Shown here: in pieces, positions 17,027-26,228 of the stretch | Position numbering within the stretch: position 1 is the stretch's first letter | Layout: the number at the start of each line of letters is the position of its first letter | DNA from: Streptomyces dangxiongensis | Lineage (GTDB): Bacteria > Actinomycetota > Actinomycetes > Streptomycetales > Streptomycetaceae | Direction of reading: 5' to 3' | NCBI RefSeq assembly: GCF_003675325.1 | Contig: NZ_CP033073.1 | Location: 7,874,001-7,938,000 of the forward strand | Length of the DNA stretch: 64,000 nucleotides | Translations under genes and position numbers: made by a program | The notes under the pieces: generated by a model | Database searches by the model: none | Seen by the model: only the letters and a program-made list of their open reading frames with translations | What the model was told of the DNA's origin: nothing

Positions 17027-18248
17027 GGGATCCGCTCGCGGCCGCGGGCCGGGCGCGGACCAGTCGATCAGCTCGGACACGAGCCGCGACTGTCTCCGAT
17101 GCGGGAAAGCCCGTGCTGTGGAAGGCGGTGGGCGAGGACTGAAGCCCCGGGGCCGGCGGACTGGCAGTAGCCACTACGCGTCGCCGGCCTTGTCCCCCCC
17201 GCAGCCCCTGGGCGTGGACGCGGGCGCGCCTGAGGGGTGCCCCGGCCTGGTGGAGGCTGGTGAGTGCCTGCCGGTAGGAGGCGATCAGTCCGGTCTCCAG
17301 GTAGTCCACGCCCAGTTCCCCGCAGTAGCGGCGGACGATGGTCCGGGCCTTGCGTAGGTTGGGGCTGGGCATGCTGGGGAACAGGTGATGTTCGATCTGG
17401 TGGTTCAGCCCGCCCAGGGCGATGTCGGTGAACCAGCCGCCATTCACGTTGCGTGAGGTGAGTACCTGGCGGCGGAGGAAGTCCGGGCGGTTGTCGCCCT
17501 TCAGAATCGGCATGCCCTTGTGGTTGGGAGCGAAGAGGGAGCCGAGGTAGAGGCCGAACAGGCACTGGTGAACGCCGAGAAAGGCGATTGCCATGTCGGG
17601 CGGCAGGAACCAGAAAAGGACGGTCAGGTAGACCGCGCAGTGCACGAACAGCAGGGTGCCGTCGAGCGTCCGGTGCTTGAGCGAGCGGTTGGTCAGCGCC
17701 TTCCCGCTCGACACGTGCAGGTTGAAGCCCTCCAGTGTGAGGAGCGGGAAGAACAGAAAGGCCTGCCAGCGGCCGATCAGGCGGGGCAGTCCGGTGGCGG
17801 CCCGGGCCTGGTCCTGGGTCCAGACCAGCAGGTCGGGGTCGAGGTCGGGGTCGAGTTCTTCGTTGTTGGGGTTGGCGTGGTGACGGGTGTGCTTGTCCTG
17901 CCACCAGCCGTACCCCATACCGATACCCGCTGCGGCTATCCGCCCGGACACCTCGCTGACCCGGCGCCGGCGGAACACCTGCCGGTGGGCCACATCGTGA
18001 GCGACCAGGGCGACCTGGCCGAAGACAACGGCCAGGAAGGCCGCGACCGCCAGGGTCCACCAACTGTCGCCGACGAGTGCGAAGGCGGCCCACCCGCCGG
18101 CATAGAGCCCGGCCACCGTTGTGATCCGAAGCGCGTAATAGCCAGGCCGACGGCCCAGCAGCCCGGCGTCCGCGATCTTCCTCGACAACCGGGCGAAATC
18201 ACTGCCGGAGGTTTCCGAGCGCGGGGGTCGCACCGTGGTACTCGTCAT
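17007..18248 (-). CDS. Membrane fatty acid desaturase
   Basis: A 413-residue membrane desaturase. All three iron-binding histidine boxes are present: HDVAH (84-88), HTRHH (120-124) and QIEHH (284-288). This layout belongs to acyl-lipid desaturases of the DesA3/front-end-like group, which introduce double bonds in membrane fatty acids using ferredoxin or a similar donor. Residues after about 343 (from VHAQGLRGG on) are unlike the family and look like read-through of a lost stop, which also creates the overlap with the convergent membrane protein gene. No ribosome-binding site precedes the ATG. Confidence 0.92.
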   Translation of the reverse strand: MTSTTVRPPRSETSGSDFARLSRKIADAGLLGRRPGYYALRITTVAGLYAGGWAAFALVGDSWWTLAVAAFLAVVFGQVALVAHDVAHRQVFRRRRVSEVSGRIAAAGIGMGYGWWQDKHTRHHANPNNEELDPDLDPDLLVWTQDQARAATGLPRLIGRWQAFLFFPLLTLEGFNLHVSSGKALTNRSLKHRTLDGTLLFVHCAVYLTVLFWFLPPDMAIAFLGVHQCLFGLYLGSLFAPNHKGMPILKGDNRPDFLRRQVLTSRNVNGGWFTDIALGGLNHQIEHHLFPSMPSPNLRKARTIVRRYCGELGVDYLETGLIASYRQALTSLHQAGAPLRRARVHAQGLRGGQGRRRVVATASPPAPGLQSSPTAFHSTGFPASETVAARVRADRLVRARPAAASGSLKSVAG

Positions 18249-18355
18249 GAAGGTAAGGCTCTCTGCTAAGTGGGCAGGTGACTTGTAGCCGCCCTGGGAG
18301 CCGCTGAGACCGGTCTGGGCGGCGCGCTTCCTCGACCGGTGGCAAAGGCCCTCTT

Positions 18356-18646
18356 ATGGAGGCGGGTTCCCTGCCAGGCAGGTCTCAGACAGTCGCGGAG
18401 CGCAGGGCTTCTGCGGTCGTGAGGGCGGTCGCCTACGCGGCGAAGGGCTCTGCGAGGCTTCAGCCGAACGATCGTCCTCGGTGCTTGCTGGGCGGGCTGC
18501 TCCTCGGTCTGCTCTCAGACCTGACCCTCATGACCGCGCTGGCCGTGGTCCTGCTCGTCTCCCAGACGCCCTCGTCCTGTCCGGACTCCAGCGCCCACAC
18601 TGGAGGCACCGCTCGATCCGCGGCCAAGCGCGCCCGACACGAATGA
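18356..18646 (+). CDS. Possible small membrane protein, doubtful
   Basis: A 96-codon frame with one strongly hydrophobic stretch (GGLLLGLLSDLTLMTALAVV). No ribosome-binding site, no known family and weak codon bias. It may be a chance frame. The stretch 18249-18665 holds nothing else I can support. Confidence 0.2.
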   Translation: MEAGSLPGRSQTVAERRASAVVRAVAYAAKGSARLQPNDRPRCLLGGLLLGLLSDLTLMTALAVVLLVSQTPSSCPDSSAHTGGTARSAAKRARHE

Positions 18647-18665
18647 CCAGGCGGTGCTCACGAGC

Positions 18666-18697
18666 TTGCAACCGGTACCTAGGTACAGGTCTACCGT
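18666..18697 (+). promoter_or_regulatory. MerR-type promoter with long spacer and palindrome
   Basis: TTGCAA (18666-18671) and TACCGT (18692-18697) are separated by 20 bases. Inside is the perfect palindrome GTACCTAGGTAC (18676-18687 region) flanked by ACC and GGT. A 19-20 base spacer carrying a dyad is the hallmark of promoters activated by MerR-family regulators. It points to the genes at 18743-19680, which include a merR-like gene. Confidence 0.7.
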
Positions 18698-18742
18698 CGG
18701 TGGTGTCACCCCCTAGGGGACGTGATGACGGGAGTGAGTGCG

Positions 18743-19079
18743 ATGAACGGCCTGGCGTGGGTGCCGCAGTCCTGCACGTTGCCCACCGAGGAGCGGCCCC
18801 CTATGGGTCGCGGAGTGGGATGCGTTGTTCTCCGAGCGTCTGACCTCGCTGTTCCGGCCCCAGCCGCTCCGTCTGCGCCTTGACCTGGTCGGCGGAGAGG
18901 GTGTGGAAGACCGGGTGCGGGACCTGGTGGAGCGCGAGAGCGGCTGCTGCTCGTTCTTCACCTTCACCACCACCCCCGACCAGGACCTGCTCCGTCTGGG
19001 CAGCTCATTGGACCAGGCGCACGAGGCGGTCCTGGACGCCCTGGCCGCCCGGACGGCCGCTGCCGGGGAGCAGCGGTGA
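18743..19079 (+). pseudogene. Conserved MerR-linked protein, frameshifted
   Basis: The first frame gives MNGLAWVPQSCTLPTEERP. The next frame continues VAEWDALFSERLTSLFRP, then LVERESGCCSFFTFTTTPDQ, to a TGA at 19079. One extra C in the five-C run near 18799-18803 separates them. The SGCCSFF Cys pair could bind metal. I recall this type of protein next to MerR-like genes in streptomycetes but know no function. Its stop overlaps the GTG of the MerR-like gene (GTGA). Confidence 0.55.
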
Positions 19080-19260
19080 GTACGGGCCTGCGCAGCGGGC
19101 AGGTCGCCGAAGCGGCCGGGGTGAACATCCAGACCCTGCGCTACTACGAGCGGCGCGGCCTGCTGGCCGAGCCGGAACGCACCAACAACGGTCACCGCCT
19201 CTATGGCGAGGACGCGGTCACCGCGCTGAGAGCGATCAAGCCGGGGTCGTCGGTGCCGGC
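19076..19260 (+). pseudogene. Truncated MerR-family regulator fused to membrane-protein remnant
   Basis: The first 56 codons give a perfect MerR DNA-binding domain (SGQVAEAAGVNIQTLRYYER, RGLLAEP, NNGHRLYG). After TALRAIK the sequence changes abruptly. The following DNA (to about 19445) makes sense in other frames as a small membrane protein (GAVVGWLPALAVVLAAARR) and a Cys-rich tail ([15 protein letters not shown]). The dimerisation helix and metal-binding loop of MerR are lost, so this is a deletion junction. Confidence 0.7.
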
Positions 19261-19457
19261 GCCGGGGCGGTGGTGGGCTGGCTGCCCGCCCTCGCCGTCG
19301 TCCTGGCCGCGGCTCGCCGCTGGAACCTGGTGGCTCGGCCAGCGCCGCCGCTCCTGCTCCTGTGCGCCGAAGGCCGCAGGTGAGAGCGGATGCGGCTGCA
19401 AGACGTCCGCCGACCTGCTGGAGATCGGAGGCACGGGCCGTCGCTAGGCTCACCGAT

Positions 19458-19680
19458 CACGATTGTCGCTCGTTCCGCTGCCCTGTTCGTCGCCGCCCTC
19501 TTCGAGATCGGCGGCGCGTGGCTGGTCTGGCAGGGCATCCGGGAGCACAAGGGCTGGATCTGGATCGGTGCCGGCGTCATCGCCCTCGGTGTCCATGGCG
19601 TGGTGGCCACCTGGCAGTCGGACGACGACTTCGGGCGAATCTCTCCGCGTACGGCGGGATCTTCGTGGCCGGGTCCGCCC
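19458..19680 (+). pseudogene. YnfA/UPF0060-family membrane protein remnant
   Basis: [20 protein letters not shown] and [20 protein letters not shown] match the YnfA family (small multidrug-resistance-like proteins, four helices). After DDDFGRI a missing base shifts the frame; the next frame continues [12 protein letters not shown] and then diverges. The fourth helix is missing. Confidence 0.65.
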
Positions 19681-19965
19681 AGGGCCTCACCCGCAGGCTC
19701 CAGGAACGGCTTGTCGCCGACCACCATGCCTCGCTCGGGCGACGCTCATCGCCCAGACCGACCGCGGCCTGTGACGCCTTCCTGTCGTGGGGATGGCAGG
19801 ACACCGGGTCGATCCGCCGACCACCGGATCTCCCCACGGCCCTGCGGCCGTCGGACCCCGTGTTACTGCGGGCCCTGGTCCTGCCCACCGGCCCACGCAC
19901 GGCCGCCCACCCGGACGGCACTGCCCACGAAAACCGCACCCCACGGCCCAGCCGACGACCACCGT

Positions 19966-20003
19966 AGTGCTCAGCGAACTCGCCGAGTTCGCTGCTGAGC
20001 ACT
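19966..20003. terminator. Hairpin, candidate terminator
   Basis: AGTGCTCAGCGAACT (19966-19980) pairs with AGTTCGCTGCTGAGCACT (19986-20003) with a 3-base bulge and a 5-base loop. It follows the broken MerR cluster and precedes the STAS gene. Confidence 0.5.
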
Positions 20004-20154
20004 AAAGTCGAGCAAGATCATGGCCCCTTCGCGGTTCACCCCGGAACCAAGGTCGGTGAAGGGCTGAGTAGGACGCTCAGAGCGGGGCAGGGGAGCGTTG
20101 GGCTCTTGTCGAGATTCCACCGTGGTCTCCCGGCGAGACGGTTGGGAGCACGGT

Positions 20155-20502
20155 GTGGCTGATCCGCAGATCGAGGCGATTGCCTCCGGGCGCTGCCTGG
20201 TCGCGAGGGTCGTCGGCGAGATGGATTACGTGACCGAGCCCGTGTTCCGCGCGCAGTTCACGGAACTGATCGCGCGGGGTGACCGCTTCATTGTGCTGGA
20301 CCTGTCCGGCGTCTCGTTCTCCGACTCCGCCGGGCTGAACGTACTGCTCGGAGTGTGGCGACAGGCGGATGAGGGCGGGACTGTGGTGGTGCTGGCGCAT
20401 GTGCCCGAACCGTTGCGGCGGATCCTCCAGATGACCGGTGCGGATCAGGTATTGAAGGTCTATGACACCGTCACCGATGCAGAAGCCGACTTCGGCGGCT
20501 GA
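20155..20502 (+). CDS. STAS-domain anti-anti-sigma factor
   Basis: A 115-residue STAS protein. The phosphorylation motif region is VSFSDSAGLNVLLG with the target Ser in DSAG, and LDLSGVSF precedes it as usual. GTG 20155 is preferred to the upstream TTG 20098 because GGGAG lies 6 bases before it and the protein then starts directly before the first STAS strand. No anti-sigma partner gene is adjacent; the pair at 8784/9325 is 11 kb away. Confidence 0.87.
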   Translation: MADPQIEAIASGRCLVARVVGEMDYVTEPVFRAQFTELIARGDRFIVLDLSGVSFSDSAGLNVLLGVWRQADEGGTVVVLAHVPEPLRRILQMTGADQVLKVYDTVTDAEADFGG

Positions 20503-20790
20503 GACACCTCATCGACGGCGAGTTCCACGAGTGCGCGAACGTGGAGGCCGGCTTCCGCAGGGTGCCGGAGCGGCTGGTCGAGGTCGACGATGTACGGTTG
20601 CGCCGTCCGTCCCGTCGCCGGCGCAGATAGCCGGCCTGTTCCAGGACGGTAAGGATGGCCTGGACCGTGCGTTCGGTGATCTCCCAGGCGGTGGCGATGG
20701 TGAGCAGCCGTGCATCCGGATCCTGCGCGATGATCCGCAGCACCCTTCGTGGTTGGTCAGGAAGGTCCACCGCCGGTCTGGGTGAGTCAT
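20460..20790 (-). pseudogene. Winged-helix regulator with two frameshifts
   Basis: From ATG 20790 the frame reads MTHPDRRWTFLTNHE. One base is missing, and the next frame reads RRVLRIIAQDPDARLLTIAT and ERTVQAILTVLEQAGYLRR. After RDGRRN another base is missing, and the third frame reads IVDLDQPLRHPAEAGLHVRA. Joined, this is a small MarR/ArsR-like winged-helix protein common in streptomycetes. Both indels truncate the product as it stands. Confidence 0.65.
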
Positions 20791-20936
20791 CGCGATCAGT
20801 GACTTCAGGGTCCGGGCGATCCCATCCAGTCATGCTGGCGCGTGTCCTCGCGGAGCCGGCGGCGTTGAGCTTGCCGCCCAACCTCGGTGTGAGATCAGTC
20901 GAGCGAGTGGCTCTGTGGGCCAGCAGAGCCATTCGA

Positions 20937-21104
20937 AGAGAGGGCTGGTGACCGCGCCAGCCAGTCCGGCGGCGGGGGCCGGTGCCGCTCGCCCTGGCGC
21001 CACTCGGCCTGGCGGTGCTCTTCGTCCGCGATCCACCTGCGGGTGCGTGTGAGATCCCGGTCCTGCAGCGGAGCTGTGTGATGCGGTAAGCACTGGATCG
21101 GCCG
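20937..21104 (-). pseudogene. Possible DUF6233 N-terminal remnant
   Basis: Minus-strand codons read DLTRTRRWIADEEHRQAEWR followed by PPPPDWLA. This resembles the N-terminal helix and PPAPDWL element of streptomycete DUF6233 proteins. No start or C-terminal part follows in frame. A weak call. Confidence 0.3.
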
Positions 21105-21289
21105 CAAGTTCGATTTTAGGTCCCTGTGCCCCATCTCAGCGCTCGGGCCTGCGGGCAGACCCCTGACCTGCAGCCACCAGATCGGTTGAAACGCCCGGCC
21201 GCCGGGAACCACCGCTGATCTGGTCCAGCGCTCGCATGCCGGGGGCTGTCTCAGCCGGTCCGGTTCGGTTCTGCCGTTTCGCACTGGCA

Positions 21290-21445
21290 GGTCTCGTTTA
21301 TGCCGATCCCTACGGCCACGGCTCAACGAGCGTGGGCGGGGACCGCGACCGCCGCGAGGCCACCGTCGGCCACGCCATCGTGCGCTACATCGTCTCCAAC
21401 AGCATCCTCACCGTCACCGTCGTACGGCTCATCCCCGAGCCGTAG
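21290..21445 (+). pseudogene. RelE/ParE-like toxin-family remnant
   Basis: The last 50 codons read YADPYGHGSTSVGGDRDRRE, ATVGHAIVRYIVSNSILTVT and VVRLIPEP. This is like the C-terminal half of a small streptomycete RelE/ParE-superfamily protein. The N-terminal half and any antitoxin gene are missing. Confidence 0.4.
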
Positions 21446-21921
21446 ACCCCGGCTCACGGGCAAGGCCGGCGGGCGGAGCACGAGCGGCAGGCCGCAGTCG
21501 CGGCCCGGCATACGCTGCCGAGGACTGCCGCCGATTGCAGGCGGCTGCCGCCTGTCAGCCGGAGGGCAGTCCGCCGACGCACCCGCGCGGCACCGTGCCC
21601 CGGCCGGACCGCTTCGCCCGCCCGCGCCTCCGACACCGTCACCACGCCGGTGCCCGGGCTCTGTCCGTCGCTGCCCGTCCGCGCAGTACCTGCCCGCCTT
21701 CCTGCCGCCCAGGGGCGACCCAGTGCGCGAGCCGGACACGGCCGACCGGAAGGCGAACGGGAACGGGAGGCCGCGCTGGGCCGGATCCGCGCTTCCCCGG
21801 CGAACAAGACCGCAGCGGGGTCCGGCCGGGCTCAGGCCGGGAGCCCACCCGGACCGTCACGCCCTCGCCCCCGCGGTCCGGCCGGTCGTCCCCGAGCCCG
21901 CGCGGATGCGCGCGGTCCTGG
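21446..21921. other. Intergenic stretch before the conflict operon's 3' end
   Basis: Very GC-rich, with many chance frames and no motif. It lies downstream of the convergent 3' end of the operon at 21922-28774. Confidence 0.5.
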
Positions 21922-24900
21922 TCACGAGTGTCCGGTCAGGGGTCGTACGACCAGCTCTGCCAGCCGCAGATAGGCGTCCACGGTGGCCGCTCGGAGGTCC
22001 CTCAGCTGCCAGTGCGCTGACTGCAACGCGGGGTCGAACGGCACCTGTATCACCTGATCGGCCTGGATGCGCAGAGTCCGGTGCAGGTCGCCGGGGAGGC
22101 CACGGCGGTGCGGGCCGTCGGTCCGGGTGGCCACGGCGACCGCCTGATCCGCCAGGTGGCCCCGGCCGCCGTCCCGGATCCGGTCGAGCATGCGCGCCGC
22201 GGCGTCGAGGAACCAGTCGGCGGTGCCGCAGCACACGACCAACTGATCGGTGTGGTCCAGGACCACGTCCGTGGACGTGTCCAGCGTGACCGGCGCCCAG
22301 TCGGTGAGGAGGAACGCGTAGTACGGCGCGGTGTGGGCCAGTACCCGCAGGTACTCCTGGGCGTGCGTGGAGCTGGGCCCGTAGTGGCCCAGGCGGTGTG
22401 CGACCACTTCCAGGCCCGAGGGGAGGCGAGTGGTGTGCGCTGCGACCTCCTCGTACGAGGGGCCGAGCGGCAGCGCGGCCAGGTCCCGGGGGACGGCCCC
22501 GTTGCGGTCGGGCGGCAGGAAGAAGCCGAGTGTGCCCTGGGTGGCCGCTCCGTCGAGCGCGAGCACGGGCTCGGACCGGGCGGCGGCCAGCAGCGAGCCC
22601 AGGGCGACCGTGGTGGTGGCCCGGCCGCTGTAGTGGTAGGCGCTGACGAGCGTCACCCGCCTGCTGTGCTGTATCGGGGTACGCAGCCGGTCCAGGCGCC
22701 TGTGCAGTTCGACGCGGGCCGGACCGAACCGGGGCACGGGCAGCAGCCGGTCGGCCGCGGGGGGCGGACCGGGCCTGCCCGGCGGGGCGAGCGGCACGGG
22801 TTGCGGTGACCGGCCGGTCACCGGCGGGGCCGGCGATCGGGTGTCCTCGTCGTACCGCAGCCGGGTCAGCGCGATGTACTTGGCCAGGGCGTCAGCGACC
22901 TCACTGGCGGTGGGACGGCGGGCCGGGTCGTCGTCCAGACAGCGCAGCACCAGGCGCCGCAGCTTCTCCCAGCCGTCGCCCTGCCACAGGTGCATGCCTT
23001 CCGGCAGATTGGGCAGCTCCACGCCCGACTTGCTGCTGATGAGCTGGAGCATCGCCCCCAGCGCGCGCATGCTGTCCGCGACGGTCGGCGCAGGTCCGGC
23101 CCCCAGGTACCGGCCGTCGACGGCGAAGTCGGAGAGGTCGCCGAGCACGATGGTGCGGCGCAGCACGTACACGCCGTCCAAGCCGAAGTCGGCGGGCACC
23201 AGACCACTGGCGTGGCACAGGGCGAGCGCGTTCGCCAGATGCCAGGACACCAGCAGCCCGCGTACCAGGTCGACGGGGGCGGTGCGTTGCTGAAGGGACC
23301 GGGCGAACACCTCCGACAGCCGCGGCGGCTGCCCGTCCGGGGTGTCCTGGTCGCGGACCGGTGTCATCGCCAGCCACGGCGGGGAGTCGTCCAGTCCGGT
23401 GGCGAGCAGCGTGGGCGCGTACTGCCCTTGGAGACGGCCCAGCACCTCCGCCTCCACGGCGATCAACTGAGCGTTGGCCGCGGGCAGATCGGGCCGGGGC
23501 GTACGCAGCACCGCCTCCGTGCCCTGCGCGTCCACTCCCCGGTACAGCACCGTACGACGGCCCCGGCGCCGGCCGCGCAGGGTGTACGCGCCGAGCCGCG
23601 CCGGGTCCGCGTCGGTCAGCGGCTCCCAGCCGTCGGTGGCCACGGAGGCACGCTCCGGCTCCGGGCCGGACAGGCCGGGCACACGCTCGAAGGACACCCC
23701 GAACCGGGCGAGCAGCCGACGCTCGACGCTGGTGAACGGCTGCTGTGAGCCCGGCAGGTGAGCGGAGCCGTCCGGGTGGGCCAGCCAGGCCGGGAAGTCC
23801 GGCGAGTTGCCCGCGAGTTCCTCCAGGTACCGGCCGATGCGCCGACCGGTGTGCAGGAGTTCGGCCTGTGGGACCGAGTCCAACAGCGCCGCCTTGGACT
23901 CCTCGGTGAAGTCGAACACCCGGTGCTTGGCGGGAAGCGGGCCGGGCACCGGCGCCGGGTGCGGCCGGACCAGACCGCCCAGGAACACCTCCGCCAGGTG
24001 CGAAGTCGTGGCCTGCCACGGCACCGCCGACTGCACCAGCCGCATCACCGGCACCGACAGCGGGGAGACCGCCGCCAGATGCGCCGCCAGCCGGTACGCC
24101 TCCGGGGTGGCCGCGTCCCGGAAATGCTGGGCGCTGGTCAGGTCCCGGGCGGCGGTCACACTGCCGTAGGGGTCCGGGCGGGCCAGTAGCGGCAGCTCCA
24201 CGGTGGCGCCGGGCGAGGCCAGCAGCCGAGCCCACGCTCGCAGCGGCTCGGGCGTCGGCTCCAGCACGGGCACCGGCACCCCCTCGAAAGCGGACAGCTC
24301 CCACGGCAGCACCGGATCGCTGACCTCCCAGGCCACGTTGGCGCCGCCGATCCGCCGGGTGGTGACCTGCCAGCGCTCCGCGGCGATGCCGGATGCCTCC
24401 CACATGTCCGGCGGCAGCGTCTGCACCACCGCTACCGGACCGCGGGAAGCCCACTCCGCCAGCAGCCGGTGCATCGCGCCGGACCGCCAGGCGGCGCCCA
24501 TACCGTCACTGACGACGAGGGCGAGGGTGCGCCCGGAAGGGTCGTTCACGGTGCTCAGCGGCAGTACACCGCTCTCGGGCCGGAACGGCCTGGCGCGCAG
24601 AGTGGGATCGCGGGCACCGCGCGTGTCGAGGCCGAGCACGCGGGTGCCGGCGAAGGCGCCCAACCGCTCCAGCAGTGTGCGCAGTTCGACGCCGAGCCGG
24701 TGCCACAGCAGCATCGACACACCGTCGTCGACGAGCAGCGCCAGATTCAGCCAGCGCTCCCGCAACGGCCGCTCCACCACGTCGGGCAGGTCGGTCTCGG
24801 CGAGCAGGGCCGCGGTGCGCTCCTCGTCGATCTCCGTGCGGTGGCGGCTGTCGAGCCGGCGCCGCAACGGCCGGAGGGCGCGCCCCACTGCCAGCTCGTC

Positions 24901-25281
24901 GGCCAAGGCCTTGCCCTCGGGCACCCGCACCGGCAGCGCCCGCCGCGGCTCGGGCGCGGGCGGGGCGAGCCGCACTTCCGGTACCGGTGTCTGCCGGGCC
25001 GACGCGTACAGGGAGGGGGCGGTGAGGTCGGGCAGGTCCGGATCGTCGGGTTGCGGTGCCGCCTCCTGCGGGGCGGCCCGGCCGGGCTCCGGGACGGGGT
25101 CCGGTGCCGGGCGGCCCGCGGGAGGCGGCGGCTCGCGCAGCAGCGGGGCGTCCGTGCCCGCGGGCAGCCGGCGGGCGAGCCAGAGCACGTCGAGGACCTG
25201 GTCCGCGTCCAGGTCATGGCCGCAGGCCGCCAGGACCCGCAGCACCTCGGTCAGCCGCTCGCCGCCGCCCGCCACGGTCAC
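21922..25281 (-). CDS. SAV_2336-like protein: vWA-like, pseudokinase and ParA-like domains
   Basis: A 1119-residue protein, last gene of the conflict operon. Residues 1-90 include a Pro-rich linker. Residues about 177-325 look like a degenerate vWA domain (LNLALLVDDGVSM with a MIDAS-like DDGVS, and LALVVSDGMGAAW). Residues about 565-810 are kinase-like but lack catalysis: AVLRTP replaces the VAIK Lys, SGLVPADFGLDGV replaces HRDLKPxN, and GDLSDFAVDG replaces DFG. Residues about 875-1115 resemble MinD/ParA, but the P-loop reads YHYSGRATTT without the usual GKT/S Lys. It probably acts as a scaffold or sensor with the MoxR ATPase. The GTG start overlaps the AAA stop (GTGA). Confidence 0.75.
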   Translation of the reverse strand: MTVAGGGERLTEVLRVLAACGHDLDADQVLDVLWLARRLPAGTDAPLLREPPPPAGRPAPDPVPEPGRAAPQEAAPQPDDPDLPDLTAPSLYASARQTPVPEVRLAPPAPEPRRALPVRVPEGKALADELAVGRALRPLRRRLDSRHRTEIDEERTAALLAETDLPDVVERPLRERWLNLALLVDDGVSMLLWHRLGVELRTLLERLGAFAGTRVLGLDTRGARDPTLRARPFRPESGVLPLSTVNDPSGRTLALVVSDGMGAAWRSGAMHRLLAEWASRGPVAVVQTLPPDMWEASGIAAERWQVTTRRIGGANVAWEVSDPVLPWELSAFEGVPVPVLEPTPEPLRAWARLLASPGATVELPLLARPDPYGSVTAARDLTSAQHFRDAATPEAYRLAAHLAAVSPLSVPVMRLVQSAVPWQATTSHLAEVFLGGLVRPHPAPVPGPLPAKHRVFDFTEESKAALLDSVPQAELLHTGRRIGRYLEELAGNSPDFPAWLAHPDGSAHLPGSQQPFTSVERRLLARFGVSFERVPGLSGPEPERASVATDGWEPLTDADPARLGAYTLRGRRRGRRTVLYRGVDAQGTEAVLRTPRPDLPAANAQLIAVEAEVLGRLQGQYAPTLLATGLDDSPPWLAMTPVRDQDTPDGQPPRLSEVFARSLQQRTAPVDLVRGLLVSWHLANALALCHASGLVPADFGLDGVYVLRRTIVLGDLSDFAVDGRYLGAGPAPTVADSMRALGAMLQLISSKSGVELPNLPEGMHLWQGDGWEKLRRLVLRCLDDDPARRPTASEVADALAKYIALTRLRYDEDTRSPAPPVTGRSPQPVPLAPPGRPGPPPAADRLLPVPRFGPARVELHRRLDRLRTPIQHSRRVTLVSAYHYSGRATTTVALGSLLAAARSEPVLALDGAATQGTLGFFLPPDRNGAVPRDLAALPLGPSYEEVAAHTTRLPSGLEVVAHRLGHYGPSSTHAQEYLRVLAHTAPYYAFLLTDWAPVTLDTSTDVVLDHTDQLVVCCGTADWFLDAAARMLDRIRDGGRGHLADQAVAVATRTDGPHRRGLPGDLHRTLRIQADQVIQVPFDPALQSAHWQLRDLRAATVDAYLRLAELVVRPLTGHS

Positions 25282-26228
25282 ATGGCTCCGGTGAGCTGGT
25301 GCAGTACGGCGTCCAGCAGGCCGTCCGCTTCCAGGTCGACACCTCCGGTGCGCAGGAACACGGCGTTCAGCAACTGGTCGGTGGCCAGTTCACCCAGCGC
25401 ACGGCGGCGCAGGAAGGCTTCGATCAGGTCATCCGCCTCCTGTAACGCCTCCTCGCCGAGGTGCGCGGTGACGATGGTGCGCAGCCGCTCCTCGTCGGGC
25501 ACCGGCAGTTCCAGCCGGAGACAGCGGCGCAGGAACGCGGGCGGGAACTCCCGCTCCCCGTTGCTGGTGATGATCACCACAGGGAACTCGGCGCACTGCA
25601 CGAGCCCTTGGTGCACCTGCACGGTGCCCCGGTGGTCGGAGGTCTGCACCTCCACGTCGGCCGTGCCCTCCGGCAACCGGACCAGCTCCTTGATCTCGAA
25701 GTAGCCCTCCTCGAACACGGTGAGCAGGTCGTTGGGCAGGTCGACGTCACCTTTGTCCATCTCGTCCACGAGCAGGCAGCGCGGGGCGGCGGACGCCACC
25801 AGCGCCGTACCGAGCGGCCCGAGCCGGATGAACTGGCCGATGGACGGCTCGCCCTCACTGCGGTTCCGGCTGAGCGTGGTCTCCCGCAGCCGGCCGATGG
25901 CGTCGTACACGTACAGGGCGTCCGGCACGGAGGAGCGGCTGGTGACGGACCAGCGCAGCAGATCGCCCAGGCACAGTTCGTGCGCGATGGCCCGGGCCAG
26001 GGATGACTTGCCGGTTCCGGCGGGCCCGGTCACCAGCAGCGGACGGCGCAGATGCAGGGCCGCGTTGACGATGTCGGCGTGCCGCGGATCGATGATGTAC
26101 GGCAGCTTCGGACACGTCACGCGCGCCGGGGTGAACCGCCGCCAGGGCGGGGCGGCGGGGAGGCTGACGGCCCGCGGAACGCCGTCGCCCCGGAACAGAC
26201 GCCAGTCGGCGCCGGCGGCGGATGTCAT
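25278..26228 (-). CDS. MoxR-type AAA+ ATPase
   Basis: A 316-residue AAA+ ATPase. Walker A is GPAGTGKS (68-75), Walker B is CLLVDEMDKGD (Asp155-Glu156), sensor 1 is TSNGE (221-225) and FLRRC (232-236) carries the Arg finger. The MoxR/CbxX-type insert and layout fit ATPases that remodel vWA partners. The ATG at 26228 overlaps the preceding stop (ATGA) with AGGAGG just upstream, so translation is coupled. The neighbours (VMAP-like protease upstream, vWA-like protein downstream) complete a ternary conflict system of the kind described by Aravind and co-workers. Confidence 0.88.
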   Translation of the reverse strand: MTSAAGADWRLFRGDGVPRAVSLPAAPPWRRFTPARVTCPKLPYIIDPRHADIVNAALHLRRPLLVTGPAGTGKSSLARAIAHELCLGDLLRWSVTSRSSVPDALYVYDAIGRLRETTLSRNRSEGEPSIGQFIRLGPLGTALVASAAPRCLLVDEMDKGDVDLPNDLLTVFEEGYFEIKELVRLPEGTADVEVQTSDHRGTVQVHQGLVQCAEFPVVIITSNGEREFPPAFLRRCLRLELPVPDEERLRTIVTAHLGEEALQEADDLIEAFLRRRALGELATDQLLNAVFLRTGGVDLEADGLLDAVLHQLTGAM

